Below, one piece after another: positions 25,254 through 33,776 of a stretch of 64,000 nucleotides of DNA. This stretch comes from Streptomyces sp. WZ-12 (GTDB lineage Bacteria > Actinomycetota > Actinomycetes > Streptomycetales > Streptomycetaceae). Both the position numbers and the translations under genes were made by a program. The number at the start of each line of letters is the position of its first letter. Position 1 is the first letter of the stretch. The stretch spans positions 4,995,001-5,059,000 of the forward strand of contig NZ_CP118574.1 in the NCBI RefSeq assembly GCF_028898845.1, in the 5' to 3' direction. A model generated the notes under the pieces. The model searched no databases. It was given only the letters and a program-made list of their open reading frames with translations, and had not been told where the DNA came from.

Positions 25254-26165
25254 CTACTTCTTGAAGGCGTAGTCCATGAGCTTCTTGGCGTCGGCGGTGC
25301 GGTTGTTCAGGTTCGGGGAGGCGAGCACCGTGCCGATGACGGTCTTGCCGCCGCGGGTGGCGGCGAAGACCAGGCAGTACTTGGCCTCCGGGCCCGAACC
25401 GGTCTTCACGCCGATGGTGCCCTTGTAGCTGCTGAGCAGGTTGTTGGTGTTGGTCCACGACATGTAGCGGTAGCCGCCGTTGCTCGTGGTGACCTTCTGC
25501 TTGGTGGACGTGGTGCCCACGACCGTGCGGAAGGTGGAGAACTTCATCGCGTTGCTGGCCAGCTTGGTCAGGTCGCGCGGCGTCGAGTAGTTCGTGCCAC
25601 GCCCTATTCCGTCGAACGAGTCGAAGTGGGTGTTCTTCATCCCGAGGTTCTTGGCGGTGGTGTTCATCTGGCCGATGAACGACTTCACCCGGGCGTCGCG
25701 GGTCGAGCCGGCGCCGAACTTGTCGGCCAGCGCGTAGGCGGCGTCGCAGCCGGACGGGAGCATCAGCCCGTAAAGGAGCTGACGCACCGTCACCTTGTCG
25801 CCGACGATCAAGTGGGCTGACGAGGCCCAGTTGTTGTTGACGATGTAGTCGCTGTACGCCTTCTGGATCGTGACCTTGGAATCCAGGTTGAGGTTCTTCT
25901 GGGCCAGCACCACCCGGGCCGTCATGATCTTGGTGGTGGAGCCGGTGGACCGGCGGGTGTCCGCGGCCTTGGCGAACAGCGTCGAGCCGGTGCCGTTGTT
26001 CATCACGAAGCCGCCCGCGGCGGTGATCGTGGGGGTCGGGAGGGCGGCGGCCTGCGCCTGGGAGCCGAACGCCCCGGCGGTCAGGACGGCTCCGGTGGTG
26101 ACGGCCACGGCGGAAGCGCGCCGGATGTCCTTGATGCCCCTGATGCCTTTGATGCCGATTTTCAA
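25254..26165 (-). CDS. D-alanyl-D-alanine carboxypeptidase (secreted, SxxK serine hydrolase)
   Basis: This 303-residue penicillin-binding-type carboxypeptidase trims peptidoglycan stem peptides outside the membrane. A Sec signal peptide (basic MKIGIKGIRGIKDIRRAS, then hydrophobic, ending GSQAQA) is followed by the SxxK motif STTK (76-79) and KTG (254-256). The second motif, usually SxN, reads SGC (138-140). I chose the TTG at 26165 because GGAG lies eight bases upstream and it gives a clean signal peptide; the longer GTG start at 26228 would add 21 residues unlike a signal. It is divergent from the geranylgeranyl reductase gene. Confidence 0.9.
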   Translation of the reverse strand: MKIGIKGIRGIKDIRRASAVAVTTGAVLTAGAFGSQAQAAALPTPTITAAGGFVMNNGTGSTLFAKAADTRRSTGSTTKIMTARVVLAQKNLNLDSKVTIQKAYSDYIVNNNWASSAHLIVGDKVTVRQLLYGLMLPSGCDAAYALADKFGAGSTRDARVKSFIGQMNTTAKNLGMKNTHFDSFDGIGRGTNYSTPRDLTKLASNAMKFSTFRTVVGTTSTKQKVTTSNGGYRYMSWTNTNNLLSSYKGTIGVKTGSGPEAKYCLVFAATRGGKTVIGTVLASPNLNNRTADAKKLMDYAFKK

Positions 26166-26380
26166 AGTGGATGCTCCAAATACCCCTGCGTTGCGGCCAC
26201 ATGGGCGTGCCGCTGACTCTTGAGACACTCAGAACGCGGCGATGGATGCGCCGCGGACGGACAGTTTTTCGTCAATTCCGTAGGCGGCGGGTTACTGGGG
26301 GTGAGCGGGCCGCGGGGTGCGGCGCCGGGGCCGCGGACGTCCGGGGACAACCCTTCAGGTTCCGATCAGCGCGGCCCTCA

Positions 26381-26386
26381 TAGACT
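26381..26386 (+). promoter_or_regulatory. Candidate -10 box of the reductase gene
   Basis: TAGACT lies 60 bases before the GTG at 26447, in an otherwise GC-rich upstream region. No good -35 is seen. Confidence 0.3.
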
Positions 26387-26446
26387 GCGACGGGGCTCCG
26401 AAGCGCCAGAGCCAGAGCCAGATACCGACTTCCGGGAGACAACGCC

Positions 26447-27760
26447 GTGACCGAGTCCGCGTCCGTGACCGAGTCCGTGACCACACCCCGATCGGAGCAC
26501 AGCGCGGATGTGATCGTCGTCGGTGCCGGGCCCGCCGGTTCGGCCACCGCCTACCACCTCGCCAAGTCCGGCCTGGACGTGCTGCTCCTGGAGAAGACCG
26601 CGTTCCCGCGCGAGAAGGTCTGCGGCGACGGGCTCACCCCGCGCGCCACCAAGCAGTTGATCGCGATGGGCATCGACATCTCCGAGGAGGCCGGCTGGCT
26701 GCGCAACAAGGGGTTGCGCATCATCGGCGGCGGCTCCCGGCTCCAGCTCGACTGGCCGGAACTCGCCTCCTTCCCGGACTACGGACTGGTCCGCAAGCGC
26801 GATGACTTCGACGAGCAACTGGCCCGGCAGGCCCAGAAGGCCGGCGCCCGGCTCTACGAGCGCTGCAACGTGGGCGCCCCGATCGTCAACGAGCTGACCG
26901 GGAATATCACCGGCGTGCACGCCAAGTTGGGCGAGGAGAAGGAGCCGGCGACCTTCCACGCCCCGATCGTGGTCGCCGCCGACGGCAACTCCACCCGGCT
27001 GTCGCTCGGGATGGGACTGCACCGGCGCGAGGACCGGCCGATGGGCGTCGCGGTGCGGACGTACTTCACCTCGCCGCGGCACGACGACGACTACCTGGAG
27101 TCCTGGCTGGAGCTGTGGGACCGCCGCGGCGCGCAGGACCGGCTGCTGCCGGGCTACGGCTGGATCTTCGGCATGGGCGACGGCACGAGCAACGTCGGCC
27201 TCGGAATCCTCAACTCCAGCTCCGCCTTCCGGGAGTTGGACTGGCGCGAGATCCTCAAGGCGTGGTGCGCGTCCATGCCGGAGGACTGGGGGTACACGCC
27301 GGAGAACATGACCGGGCCGATCCGCGGCGCGGCCCTCCCGATGGCCTTCAACCGCCAGCCGCACTACACCAGGGGCCTGCTGCTGGTCGGCGACGCGGGC
27401 GGGCTGGTGAACCCGTTCAACGGCGAGGGCATCGCGTACGCCATGGAGTCCGGCGCGATCGCGGCCGAGGTGATCGTCCAGGCGCAGGCGCGGGCCACCT
27501 ACGCCCAGCGCGAGCTGGCGCTGCAGCGCTACCCGAAGGTCCTCAAGGACACCTACGGCGGCTACTACTCGCTGGGCCGGGCGTTCGTGAAGCTCATCGG
27601 CAACCCGAAGGTGATGCAGATCGCCACCCAGCGCGGGCTGACGCATCCGCTGCTGATGCGGTTCACGCTCAAGATGCTGGCCAACCTCACGGATCCGACG
27701 GGCGGCGACGCGATGGACCGGATCATCAACGGGCTGAGCAAGGTCGCGCCGAAGGCGTGA
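26447..27760 (+). CDS. Geranylgeranyl reductase-family flavoprotein (probable menaquinone tail reductase)
   Basis: This 437-residue FAD-dependent reductase saturates isoprene double bonds. The N-terminal nucleotide-binding motif GAGPAG (26-31), FPREKVCGDGLTPRA and, at about 314-330, LLVGDAGGLVNPFNGEGI are hallmarks of the family. Streptomyces make menaquinones with several saturated units, and the MenJ enzyme that does this in mycobacteria belongs to this family; the position near menG and before nuo fits that role, but a membrane lipid substrate is also possible. The GTG at 26447 follows GGGAGA. A strong terminator follows at 27825. Confidence 0.85.
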   Translation: MTESASVTESVTTPRSEHSADVIVVGAGPAGSATAYHLAKSGLDVLLLEKTAFPREKVCGDGLTPRATKQLIAMGIDISEEAGWLRNKGLRIIGGGSRLQLDWPELASFPDYGLVRKRDDFDEQLARQAQKAGARLYERCNVGAPIVNELTGNITGVHAKLGEEKEPATFHAPIVVAADGNSTRLSLGMGLHRREDRPMGVAVRTYFTSPRHDDDYLESWLELWDRRGAQDRLLPGYGWIFGMGDGTSNVGLGILNSSSAFRELDWREILKAWCASMPEDWGYTPENMTGPIRGAALPMAFNRQPHYTRGLLLVGDAGGLVNPFNGEGIAYAMESGAIAAEVIVQAQARATYAQRELALQRYPKVLKDTYGGYYSLGRAFVKLIGNPKVMQIATQRGLTHPLLMRFTLKMLANLTDPTGGDAMDRIINGLSKVAPKA

Positions 27761-27824
27761 CGAGGCGGGGCGCCCGCCCCTCTCGCACGCGTCCGCCTCC
27801 ACATGCGCCGTCGCGCCCCGCTGT

Positions 27825-27861
27825 CAACGGGCCGGCCCCCTCCCCGGGGGCCGGCCCGTTG
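27825..27861 (+). terminator. Terminator after the reductase gene
   Basis: A perfect 16-bp stem (27825-27840 with 27846-27861) encloses a five-base loop. It lies 65 bases after the stop codon. Confidence 0.85.
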
Positions 27862-27884
27862 TCACGTTCTCCGCGCGCGCTCCG

Positions 27885-28133
27885 TACCTCAACGACGAGG
27901 AGCGGGCCGCGCCGGCGCCCGCCGACCACTTCGACGAGCGTCAACTGGCGGCGCTGGTCCTGATGGTCGGGTTGACGGGCCGGTTCAACCGGCTCAGCGC
28001 CCCGACCCGGCAGTCGGGCCGGCGCGGGCTGGTAGGCCGGCGTCGCGGCCGTGGCCGGGCTGCCCGCACAGGGGGCGGGTGGCCCGGGGCGTCGGATCAC
28101 CCGCCGTGTCCCGGTTCAGGTCAACTCTCCTGA
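27885..28133 (+). pseudogene. Remnant of a carboxymuconolactone decarboxylase/AhpD-like gene
   Basis: The frame reads YLNDEERAA directly joined to HFDERQLAALVLMVGL and FNRLSAPTRQ. These two pieces resemble the C-terminal part of carboxymuconolactone decarboxylase-family proteins, in which about 20 further residues normally separate them. The N-terminal catalytic part is absent, the terminator of the preceding gene abuts the fragment, there is no start site, and after about 28013 the frame becomes Arg/Gly-rich nonsense before a stop at 28131. I therefore call it a decayed fragment with an internal deletion. The match is by eye. Confidence 0.55.
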
Positions 28134-28191
28134 CCCTTTGAGGACATGACCCGTTGGGTACCCGACCCGTCGGATACCTGACCCTTCGGGT

Positions 28192-28241
28192 GCATAACGG
28201 AACCGCCCCTTCCGAGCGGGGAAGGGGCGGTTCCGTTATGC
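28192..28241. terminator. Terminator of the NlpC/P60 gene
   Basis: A perfect 22-bp stem (28192-28213 with 28220-28241) encloses a six-base loop. It lies 25 bases past the NlpC/P60 stop codon on the minus strand. Just left of it (28130-28192) are three degenerate GACCCNTTGGGTNC-like repeats. Confidence 0.88.
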
Positions 28242-28265
28242 GCGCTGGAGGGCGCCGCGGTGGTG

Positions 28266-29090
28266 TCAGAGGACGCGCACCGCGCCGGTGGGCATGTCGT
28301 AGCTGAGCGGGCGCTCGACGATGCCGGTGCTCGGGTTCTGGGCGCCGATGAAGTTGCCGTTCCCGACGTAGACGGCGACGTGGTAGGCGCTGCCGGCACT
28401 GCCCCAGTAGAGGATGTCGCCGACCTGGAGGTTGCCGAGGCCGACCTGGGTGCCGGTGGTCGACTGGCTCTGCGAGACGCGCGGCAGGTCGATGCCGATC
28501 TGCGAGAAGGCGGCCTGGGTCAGGCCGGAGCAGTCGTACGAGGACGGGCCGCTGGAGCCGAGCACATACGCCTTGCCGAGCTGGGACTTGAGGAAGGAGA
28601 CCAGGGAGGCGGCGCTGCCGGTCGCGTGCGACGACGAGGATGAGGAGGAGGAGTCGGAGACGGCGCTCAGTGCGCTGCGCGTCTCGGAGCGGGAGGCGCG
28701 GGCCTGCGCGGCTTCCTTCTCCTGGCGGGCCTCTTCGGCGGCCTTCTTCGCCTCGGCCTCGGCCTTGGCCTTCTTCTCCGCGGCGGCCTTCGCCTTGCCC
28801 GCGGCCTCGTCGGCCTTGGCCTCCGTGGCGTCCTGGAGCGCCTGCCGCTCGTAGTTGTACGCGGCCTGCTGGGCGGCGTCGGCGCTCTTGGCGGCGCTGG
28901 TGGCCAGCGCCGCGGTGATGGTGGGCATCTCCTGGGTTTCGGAGACGGGCTTCTCAGCGGCGTTGGCCGGCACGGTCGCGCCGGTCACCGCGAGGGTGAG
29001 GAAGCCACCGGTCACGCCCGCACGCAGGGCCCGCGAGGACGCGGAGCGGCGGGGCTTCCGGTGGCTGGGTATGAGTGCGTTCGGGGACAT
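28266..29090 (-). CDS. Secreted NlpC/P60 peptidoglycan endopeptidase
   Basis: This 274-residue cell-wall hydrolase has a long Arg-rich signal peptide (RKPRRSASSRALRAG then hydrophobic, cleaved after ANAAE-type ANA), an Ala/Lys/Glu-rich coiled-coil segment (about 75-155) with a Ser-rich hinge, and a C-terminal NlpC/P60 domain. The catalytic Cys is in SSYDCSGLTQAAF, the His in YHVAVYVGNGN. It is expected to cut stem-peptide bonds. The ATG at 29090 (MSPNALIPSHRK) was preferred to the upstream in-frame start at 29159, which lies ahead of a signal that begins here. Confidence 0.9.
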   Translation of the reverse strand: MSPNALIPSHRKPRRSASSRALRAGVTGGFLTLAVTGATVPANAAEKPVSETQEMPTITAALATSAAKSADAAQQAAYNYERQALQDATEAKADEAAGKAKAAAEKKAKAEAEAKKAAEEARQEKEAAQARASRSETRSALSAVSDSSSSSSSSHATGSAASLVSFLKSQLGKAYVLGSSGPSSYDCSGLTQAAFSQIGIDLPRVSQSQSTTGTQVGLGNLQVGDILYWGSAGSAYHVAVYVGNGNFIGAQNPSTGIVERPLSYDMPTGAVRVL

Positions 29091-29740
29091 GGCACCACGG
29101 CTATCAGGAGCCGATGGTTGCTGCCAACAAAGGTGGGGTGCACCACACTTGACGTGCACCTGGCGAATAAAACGGACTTTTCGTCAGCCGGCGCGGAGCT
29201 GACGCGATGTCCGAATTTCGTGATCATGTTCCTACGCACGGCATTTGGCGGCGAGCGCGGCCTCCGGGGGCGCCTACCACTTCTTGATCCGCCACGCCAA
29301 GGCTTCCCGGCCGTCAAGGTCTTATGGCTCCAAAACGCGTGGGATAGGTCACTCGTGAGTGTCCGTTATGTTCCCGTGACCGGCCGTCGGTTCGCGCGCC
29401 GCCCCCAACCGCCCCCGCCGCCCTACAAATCCGGCCACCGCTCGTGAACGCGAGCACGCGCCGACGATCACGACCGGGTCACGGCCGCATCACGTCTACG
29501 ACCGCCGCGCGTATAGCAGTTGACGTCCGTCCAGCACCAATTTGCCTGTGTGACAGGCTTCTTGATAATGAAACCACCGTGCTGACCAGCGGTAACCCCG
29601 ACCAATGTCACCTCTGGTGATCACTTGCGCGCTTGGTGTGCGGGGTGCGCGGGTCGTCCGACTTCATGATCCTTCGTCAGGTGGTGAAGATCACAAAGGC
29701 GTTGGCTTACCCCGTGTCGCAGATCACAGACCGACGGGCA

Positions 29741-29746
29741 TAAGAT
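29741..29746 (+). promoter_or_regulatory. Candidate -10 box of the nuo operon
   Basis: TAAGAT lies 112 bases before nuoA and 14 bases before the Rex-like operator, so a repressor bound there would block initiation. No clear -35 is seen. Confidence 0.35.
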
Positions 29747-29760
29747 GCGGGCATCGGGCT

Positions 29761-29776
29761 TGTGAACTGCCTCACA
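29761..29776. promoter_or_regulatory. Rex operator-like site upstream of nuoA
   Basis: TGTGAACTGCCTCACA matches the Streptomyces Rex consensus TGTGAACNNNTTCACA at 12 of 13 defined positions. Rex is the NADH/NAD+-sensing repressor of respiratory genes. The site is just downstream of a -10-like hexamer and about 75 bases before nuoA. Confidence 0.7.
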
Positions 29777-29852
29777 TATCCGCGATCACCTGGGGTAGTC
29801 GAGCCCGAGCGGACCGCCATCCAGTCATCGTCGACTGAAGGGAGCGAGGACG

Positions 29853-30212
29853 GTGAACGCTTACGCGCCCATCCTCGTACTGGGAGCCCTCGGGGCAGGC
29901 TTTGCGATCTTCTCCGTGGTCATGGCCACGCTCATCGGCCCCAGGCGCTACAACCGGGCCAAGCTCGAAGCGTACGAATGCGGAATCGAGCCAACGCCAC
30001 ATCCGTCCGGTGGCGGCCGCTTCCCGATCAAGTACTACCTGACGGCGATGCTCTTCATCGTCTTCGACATCGAGATCGTCTTCCTCTATCCCTGGGCGGT
30101 CAGCTTCGACGCCCTGGGACTGTTCGGGCTCGTCGAGATGCTCCTCTTCGCGCTCACCGTCTTCGTCGCCTACGCCTACGTCTGGCGTCGTGGCGGCCTG
30201 GAATGGGACTAG
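29853..30212 (+). CDS. nuoA: NADH-quinone oxidoreductase subunit A
   Basis: This 119-residue three-helix membrane subunit opens the complex I operon. The conserved cytoplasmic loop NRAKLEAYECGIEPTP, containing the reactive Cys and Glu near the quinone cavity, is present, as is RFPIKYYLTAMLFIVFDIEIVFLYPW on the second helix. The GTG at 29853 has GGAGCGAGG upstream. Nine bases separate it from nuoB. Confidence 0.96.
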   Translation: MNAYAPILVLGALGAGFAIFSVVMATLIGPRRYNRAKLEAYECGIEPTPHPSGGGRFPIKYYLTAMLFIVFDIEIVFLYPWAVSFDALGLFGLVEMLLFALTVFVAYAYVWRRGGLEWD

Positions 30213-30221
30213 GGGTCACCA

Positions 30222-30812
30222 ATGGGACTGGAAGAGAAGCTGCCCAGCGGCTTTTTGCTGACCACTGTCGAGCAGGCCGCGGGCTGGGTGCGCAAGTCCT
30301 CGGTCTTCCCGGCGACCTTCGGACTGGCCTGCTGTGCCATCGAGATGATGACCACCGGCGCCGGGCGCTACGACCTGGCCCGCTTCGGCATGGAGGTCTT
30401 CCGCGGCTCCCCGCGGCAGGCCGACCTGATGATCGTGGCCGGCCGGGTCAGCCAGAAGATGGCGCCCGTCCTGCGGCAGGTCTATGACCAGATGCCGAGC
30501 CCGAAGTGGGTGATCTCCATGGGGGTTTGCGCCTCCTCGGGCGGCATGTTCAACAACTACGCGATCGTGCAGGGCGTCGACCACATCGTCCCCGTCGACA
30601 TTTATCTACCGGGCTGCCCGCCGCGTCCCGAGATGCTCATGGACGCCATCCTCAAGCTCCACAAGAAGATCCAGGCCGGGAAGCTCGGGGTCAACGCGGT
30701 GCAGGCGGCGCGCGACGAGGAGGCGGCGGCGCTCAGGGCGCTCCCGCTGATCGAGATGGACCGCTCCGCCGAGACGTCCTGCCGGTCAGAGAAGAAGGGG
30801 CTGCTGCGGTGA
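30222..30812 (+). CDS. nuoB: NADH-quinone oxidoreductase subunit B
   Basis: This 196-residue peripheral-arm subunit holds cluster N2, which passes electrons to the quinone. All four ligands are visible: Cys37-Cys38 in [11 protein letters not shown], Cys103 in [15 protein letters not shown] and Cys132 in [10 protein letters not shown]. The C-terminal tail of about 35 residues beyond the core is charged and typical of actinobacterial NuoB. Its TGA overlaps the GTG of nuoC. Confidence 0.96.
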   Translation: MGLEEKLPSGFLLTTVEQAAGWVRKSSVFPATFGLACCAIEMMTTGAGRYDLARFGMEVFRGSPRQADLMIVAGRVSQKMAPVLRQVYDQMPSPKWVISMGVCASSGGMFNNYAIVQGVDHIVPVDIYLPGCPPRPEMLMDAILKLHKKIQAGKLGVNAVQAARDEEAAALRALPLIEMDRSAETSCRSEKKGLLR

Positions 30813-31600
30813 GCGAGCCGACGAACCCCCCGAACCCGGACGCCCCCACGGAGGCCGTCCCGGCGCAGCGCGACGACACCGGCGAGGTGATCGCCACCCG
30901 CCGCGGGATGTTCGGCGCCAACAACGGCGGGGACACCTCCGGTTACGGCGGGCTGGTCCGCACCGTCCGCCTGCCCGGGGCCAGCACCCGGCCGTACGGC
31001 GGGCCGGGCGCCACTGGGGGCACCTCCCGGTCGAGCGAAGTCGAGAGTGGGGGAGGCTACGGCGACTTCGACGAGATCGCCGACGAGTTGGAGGGCGCCC
31101 TCGACGAACGGGGCCTGGTGCCCGGGAACGTCATCGACAAGACCGTCGTCGACCGCGGCGAACTCACCTTCCACGTCCAGCGGGAGTTCCTGCCGGCGGT
31201 GGCCCGGACCCTGCGCGACGACCCCGCGCTCCGCTTCGAGTTGTGCACCGGCGTCAGCGGCGTCCACTACCCCGACGACACCGGCCGCGAGCTGCACGCC
31301 GTCTACCACCTGCGCTCGATCACCCACAACCGGCTGCTCCGGCTGGAGGTCGCGGTCCCCGACGCCGACCGGCACCTGCCGTCGATCGTGGCCGTCTACC
31401 CGACCAACGACTGGCACGAGCGCGAGACCTACGACTTCTTCGGCCTGATCTTCGACGGGCATCCGGCGCTCACGCGGATCATGATGCCGGACGACTGGCA
31501 GGGCTTCCCGCAGCGCAAGGACTACCCCCTCGGCGGCATCCCCGTCGAGTACAAGGGCGCGCAGATCCCGGCTCCCGACCAGCGGAGGTCGTACACCTGA
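30809..31600 (+). CDS. nuoC: NADH-quinone oxidoreductase subunit C, with repeat-derived insert
   Basis: This 263-residue protein has the conserved NuoC core from about residue 85 ([11 protein letters not shown]) to the end, with [23 protein letters not shown] and [15 protein letters not shown] as hallmarks of the 30-kDa subunit. The first 85 residues are a Pro/Gly/Thr-rich extension unlike core NuoC. Within it, residues about 68-83 are encoded by a sequence that looks like a Streptomyces intergenic palindromic repeat, inserted in frame (31011-31056). It begins four bases before the nuoB stop. The core is intact, so function is probably unaffected. Confidence 0.95.
   Translation: MSEPTNPPNPDAPTEAVPAQRDDTGEVIATRRGMFGANNGGDTSGYGGLVRTVRLPGASTRPYGGPGATGGTSRSSEVESGGGYGDFDEIADELEGALDERGLVPGNVIDKTVVDRGELTFHVQREFLPAVARTLRDDPALRFELCTGVSGVHYPDDTGRELHAVYHLRSITHNRLLRLEVAVPDADRHLPSIVAVYPTNDWHERETYDFFGLIFDGHPALTRIMMPDDWQGFPQRKDYPLGGIPVEYKGAQIPAPDQRRSYT
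31011..31056. repeat. Streptomyces-type palindromic repeat inside nuoC
   Basis: The stretch from CTGGGGGCACCTCCC to GAGTGGGGGAGG, with GGTCGAGCGAAGTCGA between, has the look of the small palindromic repeats (GGGGGCACCTCCC...GGGGGAG) that are frequent between genes in Streptomyces. Here it keeps the reading frame. The identification is from memory of the motif. Confidence 0.6.
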
Positions 31601-32934
31601 TGAGCACTCCCAGCCAGACGTCCCGCGCAACCCCCCGCGATACCACCGAGGGCCCCGTCTACACCGTCACCGGTGGCGACTGGGACGAGATCGCCGCGGC
31701 CGCCGCCACGTCCGACGACGAGCGGATCATCGTCAACATGGGGCCGCAGCACCCCTCCACCCACGGCGTGCTCCGGCTGATCCTGGAGATCGACGGCGAG
31801 ACCGTCACCGAGGCGCGCTGCGGCATCGGTTACCTCCACACCGGCATCGAGAAGAACCTCGAATTCCGGACCTGGACGCAGGGCACCACCTTCGTGACGC
31901 GGATGGATTACCTGACGCCCTTCTTCAACGAGACGGCGTACTGCCTGGCGGTGGAGAAGCTGCTCGGCATCACCGACGACGTCCCGGACAGGGCCACCGT
32001 GATCCGGGTGCTGCTGATGGAGCTCAACCGGCTCTCCTCGCACCTGGTGTGCATCGCCACCGGCGGCATGGAGCTGGGCGCCACCACGATCATGATCTAC
32101 GGCTTCCGGGACCGGGAGTTGATCCTCGACATCTACGAGTTGATCACCGGCCTGCGGATGAACCACGCCTACGTCCGTCCCGGCGGCCTCGCCCAGGACC
32201 TGCCGCCCGGCGCCGTCGAGCAGATCCGCGCCTTCGTCAAGAAGATGCGCAAGAACCTCGTCGAGTACGACAAGTTGGCCACCGGCAACCCGGTCTTCAA
32301 GGCCCGCATGGAGGGCATCGGCTATCTCGACCTGGCCGGTTGCATGGCCACCGGCGCTACCGGCCCGGTCTTGCGCTCGGCCGGACTGCCGCACGACCTG
32401 CGCAAGGCGCAGCCGTACTGCGGATACGAGGAGTACGACTTCGAGGTGCCGACGGCCGACACCTGCGACGCCTACGGCCGGTTCCTGATCCGGCTGGAGG
32501 AGATGCGGCAGTCGCTGCGGATCGTCGAACAGTGCCTGGACCGGCTGGAGCCGGGGCCGGTGATGGTCGCCGACAAGAAGATCGCCTGGCCCGCCCAGCT
32601 CGCCCTCGGCCCGGACGGTCTCGGCAACTCCCTCGACCACATCAAGAAGATCATGGGCACCTCGATGGAGGCCCTGATCCACCACTTCAAGCTGGTGACG
32701 GAGGGCTTCAGGGTCCCGCCGGGACAGACGTACGCCGCCGTCGAGTCGCCCAAGGGCGAGCTGGGCGTGCACGCGGTCAGCGACGGCGGCACCCGCCCCT
32801 ACCGGGTGCACTTCCGCGACCCCTCCTTCACCAACCTGCAGGCCATGGCAGCGATGTGTGAGGGCGGCCAGGTCGCCGACGTCATCGTCGCCGTCGCGTC
32901 CATCGACCCCGTGATGGGAGGCGTCGACCGGTGA
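31600..32934 (+). CDS. nuoD: NADH-quinone oxidoreductase subunit D
   Basis: This 444-residue 49-kDa subunit lines the quinone-binding cavity together with NuoB. The motif [15 protein letters not shown] (about 47-61), with the quinone-contacting His, is conserved, as are [14 protein letters not shown], the Tyr-containing [10 protein letters not shown] and the C-terminal DPVMGGVDR. The ATG at 31600 overlaps the nuoC stop by one base (TGATG). The first 45 residues are a variable extension. Confidence 0.96.
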   Translation: MSTPSQTSRATPRDTTEGPVYTVTGGDWDEIAAAAATSDDERIIVNMGPQHPSTHGVLRLILEIDGETVTEARCGIGYLHTGIEKNLEFRTWTQGTTFVTRMDYLTPFFNETAYCLAVEKLLGITDDVPDRATVIRVLLMELNRLSSHLVCIATGGMELGATTIMIYGFRDRELILDIYELITGLRMNHAYVRPGGLAQDLPPGAVEQIRAFVKKMRKNLVEYDKLATGNPVFKARMEGIGYLDLAGCMATGATGPVLRSAGLPHDLRKAQPYCGYEEYDFEVPTADTCDAYGRFLIRLEEMRQSLRIVEQCLDRLEPGPVMVADKKIAWPAQLALGPDGLGNSLDHIKKIMGTSMEALIHHFKLVTEGFRVPPGQTYAAVESPKGELGVHAVSDGGTRPYRVHFRDPSFTNLQAMAAMCEGGQVADVIVAVASIDPVMGGVDR

Positions 32935-33776
32935 ACGCCACTCCGGCACCCAAGGACGTCCAACTGGGGATGCCCCAGCTTCCGGCCCCCGACTACCCGG
33001 CCGACGTCAAGGCCCGGCTGGCGGCCGATGCGCGGGAGGTGATCGCCCGCTACCCCGATTCCCGTTCGGCGCTGCTGCCGCTGCTCCACCTCGTCCAGGC
33101 CGAGGAGGACCACGTCACCCGCACCGGCATCCGCTTCTGCGCCGAGCAACTCGGGCTCACCACCGCCGAGGTCACCGCCGTGGCGACCTTCTACTCCATG
33201 TACCGCCGGGAGTCCGGTGGCGACTATCAGGTCGGGGTCTGTACCAACACCCTGTGCGCGGTGATGGGCGGCGACGCCATCTTCGAGGACCTCAAGCAGT
33301 ACCTCGGCGTCGACAACGGCGGGACCACCGAGGACGGCAAGGTCACCCTCGAACACATCGAGTGCAACGCGGCCTGCGACTTCGCGCCCGTCGTGATGGT
33401 CAACTGGGAGTTCTTCGACAACCAGACGCCCGGCTCGGCCCGGAAGCTGGTCGACGACCTGCGGGCCGGGCGGACCGTCGAGCCCACCCGCGGCGCCCCG
33501 CTGTGCACCTTCAAGGAGACCGCGCGGATCCTCGCCGGCTTCCCCGACGAGCGGCCCGGCGCCGTCGCGGCGACCGGCGGCGCCGGCCCCGCCTCGCTGG
33601 TCGGGCTCCGCCTGGCCAGGGGCGAGACGCCGGGCCACGCCGATCACGTCGTCGCCCCGCGCGCCACCGCGGACCGCCCGTCCGACGGGGCCGGGGCCCC
33701 ACCCGACGCCCCGGACGCGGGGGCACCGCCCCGCGGTGACGGGGCCGCCGGCCCGCACCACGAGGAGGGGAAGTGA
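32931..33776 (+). CDS. nuoE: NADH-quinone oxidoreductase subunit E, with long C-terminal tail
   Basis: This 281-residue subunit carries the binuclear cluster N1a. Its ligands are Cys104 and Cys109 (VCTNTLC) and Cys145 and Cys149 (CNAAC), with an intact thioredoxin-like core to about residue 190. A tail of some 75 residues follows (from about 206), rich in Gly, Ala, Pro and Asp and probably disordered; many NuoE proteins end near 170. The GTG start overlaps the nuoD stop. Confidence 0.95.
   Translation: MNATPAPKDVQLGMPQLPAPDYPADVKARLAADAREVIARYPDSRSALLPLLHLVQAEEDHVTRTGIRFCAEQLGLTTAEVTAVATFYSMYRRESGGDYQVGVCTNTLCAVMGGDAIFEDLKQYLGVDNGGTTEDGKVTLEHIECNAACDFAPVVMVNWEFFDNQTPGSARKLVDDLRAGRTVEPTRGAPLCTFKETARILAGFPDERPGAVAATGGAGPASLVGLRLARGETPGHADHVVAPRATADRPSDGAGAPPDAPDAGAPPRGDGAAGPHHEEGK

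Larger units (their letters stand above)
29091..29852. other. Divergent upstream region of the NlpC/P60 gene and the nuo operon
   Basis: This 760-base non-coding gap is unusually A/T-rich in places. Toward the left it has GGTGCAC and GTGCACC arms spaced by ten bases (29132-29160), and a CACTCGTGAGTG palindrome near 29350. In the middle is a GCCTGT/ACAGGC hairpin at 29544-29558. On the right are the Rex-like operator and a TAAGAT hexamer (29741-29746) listed below. I looked for a c-di-AMP riboswitch, which often precedes such hydrolase genes, and did not find its conserved GGGTGAAT core. Confidence 0.5.

Noticed and set aside
29091..29500. Possible c-di-AMP (ydaO-type) riboswitch before the NlpC/P60 gene
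   Set aside because: Such switches often precede this gene class in Streptomyces, but the conserved GGGTGAAT core and flanking motifs are not present.
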